This document shows, piece after piece, positions 60,044 to 64,000 of a stretch of DNA of 64,000 nt. The stretch lies in contig NC_054865.1 of the NCBI RefSeq assembly GCF_018320785.1, positions 39,373,398-39,437,397 on the forward strand, in the 5' to 3' direction. The stretch's first letter is position 1, and the number at the start of each line of letters is the position of its first letter. Source of the stretch: Cheilinus undulatus (taxonomy: Eukaryota > Chordata > Actinopteri > Labriformes > Labridae). A program made the position numbers and the translations under genes. A model generated the notes under the pieces. The model was not told where the DNA came from and did no database searches. It saw nothing but the letters and a program-made list of their open reading frames with translations.

Positions 60044-60851
60044 CAGCGGTTCTCAAACTGGGGTGCAGGGACTCCTGGGGGTATGTGAGCCACAGCTTGA
60101 GGGTCCGCAAAATAATTTAAAATGAATTATTTAAGTAATGCCATGCCAGTATAAAACATAAATACATAAAGGGACCACAGCGCCATAAAACAACCATACT
60201 AAACCAAAGACTCCTGAATAAATCAGCTTTGGACCAATAAAAAACAGATATGATTGTGACATATCACATAAATCTATCACTCCTCATGCATCAGTCACTT
60301 TGCTCAGCACACATTTGGTGTGTAGGTCCAGCTAGCAAATATGGGTAAATATTTAGACGTGTCCACTTCATCAAATGATGCAAGGCCCAAACCAGCTAAA
60401 CTGATAAAATATGATGACAGCTATCTGGAGTTTGGTTTTGTTGAGAACAGTGATGGAAGACCAAAATGTGTCGTGTGTCTTCATGTGAAGCCATGAAGCC
60501 CGCCAAGCTAAAGTGTCATCTGATAATAAAGCATGCAGAGTTTAAGGACAAAACAAAAGATTTTTTTTTCCAACGAAAGGTTGAGGAATACATCCACCAG
60601 AAAACACGATTGGTGAATCTGAGTACAACCTCAGAAAAGGAGGGTTTCTTATTTGGCTGCTCAAAGGATCGCAAAAAAATAAGAAGCTCCACTCAACTGG
60701 ACAAGAGCGTGTATTTGAAGAGTTTAAAATACAGTATCTAGGAGTACAAATGACACTTAACGTATGTTCAGTGTGAGGGTTATGTGGGGGTCCTCTGAAA
60801 ATTTTCTGCCCTTTAAGGGGTCCCTAGCACCGAAAAGTTTGAGAACCCCTG
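60044..60851 (+). mobile_element. hAT (ZBED/Charlie-like) remnant
   Basis: Left CAGCGGTTCTCAAACTGGGG and right AGTTTGAGAACCCCTG form a hAT-type inverted pair, flanked by identical CTTTACAG (60039-60046 and 60852-60859). If the duplication is exact, the left CAG is shared between duplication and terminus. The interior encodes the start of a BED-finger transposase: MGKYLDVSTSS, then KCVVCL, then after a frameshift EAMKPAKLKCHLIIKHAEFK (C-x2-C ... H-x4-H pattern). The catalytic domain is absent, so it is an internally deleted non-autonomous copy of about 0.8 kb. Confidence 0.8.
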
Positions 60852-60859
60852 CTTTACAG

Positions 60860-60990
60860 AGTTGATCTAACACTGGTGGATCAACACTGTTAAATAACTC
60901 CAAAACTGAAGACCATTTCACTCAAAGTTGAGTTAAAATGACATTTTGGGAGTTAAAATCAACTCTGAAATGTGTAACACTGAGATATCA
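60860..60990. repeat. AACTC/AACACTG MITE-like repeat
   Basis: CAACACTGTTAAATAACTCC, CAAAGTTGAGTTAAAATGAC and TTAAAATCAACTCTGAAATG, phrases of a common teleost MITE. Abuts the hAT remnant. Ends not defined. Confidence 0.4.
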
Positions 60991-61487
60991 AGACTCCAGT
61001 TTTTGCTGTGTCCATCAGATGTTCTGAGATGTGATGTGGAATCATTCTCTATGTGCTACTACGTGTTTTTCATCATCTAGCAGTGGTTTGGTCAGGTTTA
61101 GGATTGTGTGAAGAAACCTTTTTTATGATAGTTATAGCCTATGTCCAAGATTATGACTTTATCAAAGCTACCTCTGGAGCCACAGCGACTGTTTACAAAG
61201 GCCCAGAGGGGCTGTTTCCTCTGTGATGTGTACACTGACCTTTATGTGTAAAGCCCACATGAGGTTTGCCACAAACAGCAAAATCCATAAATGTTGAAAG
61301 AATCTAACGGGGGGGTTTCCTAAAAGCTCTCCCCCGTCAGAGTCAATGTTCTGGGTAAACAAGGCCACCTGGTGGCCAATGAAGTTATGTCTTGATGCAA
61401 CGCAACCACCTCATTGCTTTCATTAACAATCAATAACTCTGCACAACAACAGCTAAGAGTCATTGACTGTATATTGATTGTATGTGT
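60990..61487. other. No gene recognised
   Basis: Carries a near-palindrome GGCCACCTGGTGGCC at 61363-61377, one base off the CTCF core. Otherwise unassigned. Confidence 0.4.
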
Positions 61488-61890
61488 ATTAAATGTTCTG
61501 GAGTGGCCGAGTCAAAGCCCAGACCTCAATCTAGAAGAGAATTTGTGGATGGACTTGAAAATAGCTGTTCATGCTTCAGCAGCTTTGCAAAGAAGAATCG
61601 AGTAAAATTGCCGTGTCCAGGTGTGCAAGCCTGATTGAGACTTATTCACTCAGACTCAGTGCTGTGATTGCAGCCAGAGGTGCATCTAAAAACTGACTTG
61701 AAGGGGCTGAATATTTATGCTGCCACTTATTATACATTATATATTTTTGTATAGTTGGCATTATTTGACAATAAAGAGGATTTTTTGTGTCAAAAAGCCA
61801 AATTAAAGTGACCATGATTGATTTATAAAATCAATAAAAGATTAAAACATCAAATGGGGGTGAATACTTTTTAATAGCTACTATAGGCAA
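61488..61890 (+). mobile_element. Tc1-like 3' fragment
   Basis: Transposase C-terminus in one frame reads VLEWPSQSPDLNLEENLWMD, the Tc1 D-x-P-QSPDLNPIE catalytic-region signature with the final Asn-Pro-Ile changed. Then come ATGATTGATTTATAAAATCA and the terminal GGGGGTGAATACTTTTTAAT. The 5' two thirds are missing. Same family as the 4698, 28443 and 55449 copies. Confidence 0.75.
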
Positions 61891-62451
61891 CATCAGTTTA
61901 TAAGGTATTTCTATTGATGAGTTTTCTATTAATGTTGGCTCTGGAGGTTTTACCTCTGCCCATCTTCAACCTTGTCGTGGAGGGCGGTGTAATTACAGTC
62001 ACTGTACACAACATCGATCCGATGAATGAACAATCCTTGGCCTTAAACAATGTAAATGTACATTAGTGAAAATTTTTGTTCAGTCCTTACAATCATGATC
62101 AGCTGTCACTGACACAGCTTCACCTTTCACCCTCCTTCCCCTCTGCAGTGTCTCAGAAAGGAAATACTAGTATGTAGAAGTGTGAAAAGGCTTAATACAT
62201 TACTGAAATATGTGAGAGTGTGTGCAAACCACAGAGCTTCAATGCTGCAACATAAGATAAATGTTTCATGTAGTATGTCTGTAGGTCTGACTATTATAAT
62301 CTGCTGATAGAACAGCACATGAAGGACTTAGTCCTTGTTAATTTAATTAAAATCTGAAGTCAAAGAGGGAAAATATGTTTAAAAAGAGGGAGTTTTGTGT
62401 ATGGAAAAATAGTCTATTTTACCGTTCTATTACATGCATTATATCACACCC
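61890..62451. other. No gene recognised
   Basis: Unassigned DNA. Confidence 0.4.
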
Positions 62452-62778
62452 TATGGTTGCCAACCTGGAACAGGGGTGGAGGGCGCCGAAGATCTTAGGG
62501 GGGACACGAGGCTTTGTTTGCTCTGAGGATGCCAAAAGTAGATTTGCAAATATTGACATGAACCATGATAAAGCAGTTATTAAGTAGTTTGGTCTTTTGA
62601 TAAGAAAGGCATGCATAGGCCTTTTTTAGGACTTTATCAGTGAAACAGTTAAAATCTATGTCAATTTTTGATGGCAATGTGTCACTTTTTCTTCTCTCTC
62701 AGGTCCTGGGAGGCTCCGCTTTTCTTAGAATACATGTAGGCGGGAAATGGAAAAATGGTTGAGAAACACTCCACTAAG
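62452..62778. mobile_element. hAT-like MITE (third copy)
   Basis: Left TATGGTTGCCAACCTGGAAC, interior GGCATGCATAGGCCTTTTTT and CACTTTTTCTTCTCTCTCAG, right AAATGGTTGAGAAACACT. Same family as 4935-5259 and 44036-44285. Termini degenerate. Confidence 0.65.
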
Positions 62779-64000
62779 GCACAGATTAGATTCCCTTCCT
62801 GTCATTGAACTTGCCTTGTCAAGCCTTAATGAACAGCTGCATCCCTTCTGCAGACATGCACCTCTAACTCAAGCTGCAGCAGCAGAAGGGAGTCTTTCAT
62901 AAAGTAGGCTTTCAAAAGAAAAGAGACAGTCCTCTTCAAGGCTGCATGAGCCTGTGTTTGAATATCCTTCCTTTCTGATTAGCCTAATGACGTCAGTATT
63001 CAAGTGCACACTCACAAACATACAAAAGGTCTCCTGGATGCATGTGTGGAGGATTTTCCCGGTTTGCTCTTGGTGTGACTTGTTGTTAGTTCTGACTGCA
63101 GAATGTTCCCACAACTATCACTCCTTCCCACTATTGAGCTACAAATGCTTCCCACCACACATCAGGAGTTTTTTTTTTTCTTGTGTAGCATTCGCCCTAC
63201 CCTTCACACCGCTTTGTCTATTTATGCTCAGATATAATGAGTTTGTCTTTGAGCTCCCTTACCAACTGCTGATAGAGATACTCTCTATTGATTTCTCCTT
63301 CTTGCAAGAATAAAATACACAGAAACTGTTTCATTGCCCAAAGGTTCTTTATTTCATATCCAGAAATTTCTCAGCACATGCAAACATGGATATCTCACAG
63401 AGAGTTTTCCAGAAATATTTTTGTTACACTGGAGACACACAAATACACACAGGGTCAGGCTGCTTGAGAATATCAGGAGTGTTGAGTCATAACATGAACC
63501 TAGATACCAAATGTTCTAACACAGATGTTTTCCCCAGCATCCTCATTTTAAGAGTAGAATTTTTAACAAGTGTGAGCCCCCTAAAGCATAAAAAAAACCC
63601 TCCTTAACTTTACCTCAGAAAAGTTTGGCATGAGAGATGAATGAGACATTTTTGTGAATTTTACCTTTATCACCTTTAGTCTCATAAAATGCATAATGTG
63701 CAATAATTGCTGACATTTGCTGTATCTCCATCAAAGTCTTTTTTCAGGCAAACCCAACCATTTGAAATTATCAGGATGTACTACAGACTGATGTAGCTTT
63801 GATTTTTAGTCAATGCATTACTGTTAAAATGTACTAAAAAGGCTAAGCTAAAACAGCATCTTGGTCATGTCACGTGCATCTATTCAGGCATGAATATACA
63901 GCTGAGGAGATGCAAAAGACTAACATGGTGGCTGCTTTTTCTCTGCAACGCACCCATAAACTTTTAGCTTGGCTACACAAGGAGGAGACCACAGCCTTCT
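62779..64000. other. No gene recognised; possible 3' ends
   Basis: AATAAA at about 63310 (plus) and TTTATT at about 63349 (AATAAA on minus) face each other, as at a convergent gene pair. No exon was recognised on either side, so this is only noted. Confidence 0.3.

Noticed and set aside
63300..63360. Convergent gene 3' ends from two facing AATAAA signals
   Set aside because: No upstream coding exon on either strand supports it, and AATAAA is frequent in AT-rich DNA.
1..64000. CRISPR arrays, operons, phage or plasmid features
   Set aside because: Introns, teleost transposons and lack of dense ORFs show eukaryotic nuclear DNA; no regularly spaced direct repeats with unique spacers.

Overview
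The window looks like vertebrate, almost certainly teleost fish, nuclear DNA. It is AT-rich, its genes are split by GT-AG introns, and it is crowded with degenerate copies of fish-typical transposons: Tc1-like elements, hAT-like MITEs, L1/L2/RTE-type LINE 3' ends and SINE-like repeats. No prokaryotic organisation is present, and I recognise no tRNA, rRNA or CRISPR array. I could not run any alignment; family names rest on recognised motifs.

Two genes can be assembled with confidence. (1) A two-exon class A G-protein-coupled receptor lies on the minus strand (17681-19252; 395 codons after joining in phase). It has unusual forms of the DRY, CWxP and NPxxY motifs, and I do not recognise the subfamily. 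(2) A four-exon haptoglobin gene lies on the plus strand (42778-47634; 306 codons). It encodes a signal peptide, a short N-terminal tail with a basic cleavage site and a serine-protease-like domain. That domain has lost the catalytic His and Ser, as haptoglobins do. A TATA-like box, two C/EBP-like sites and an AATAAA signal frame the gene.

Two further gene starts are only candidates. One is a minus-strand 5' exon with a CpG/CT-rich upstream region (34058 to about 34400), which may splice to a 66-base exon at 28239-28304. The other is a plus-strand first exon at about 9247-9412 flanked by perfect ACGTTA palindromes.

The rest is repeats and unassigned DNA. Left part (1-17 kb): a cryptic TTTTGCCACTTTT repeat, an L1 interrupted by another repeat, a Tc1 copy carrying a hAT-like MITE, a tandem repeat at 7.8-8.9 kb, an L1 ORF2 C-terminus, and two MITEs just 3' of the receptor. 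Middle (23-42 kb): Tc1 copies, two related elements carrying a helicase-like N-terminal fragment (one nested inside a hAT-like element), an L2-like LINE fragment and a SINE-like repeat. Right (47-64 kb): Tc1 remnants, LINE tails, a MITE with a perfect 8-bp target duplication, a Tc1 split by a 1.1 kb insertion, and a hAT remnant with a frameshifted BED-finger ORF.

I did not find a convincing new biological system. The observations most worth a second look are the receptor with non-canonical switch motifs, the helicase-fragment transposon pair, the candidate promoters, and a consensus CTCF motif near 57.79 kb.
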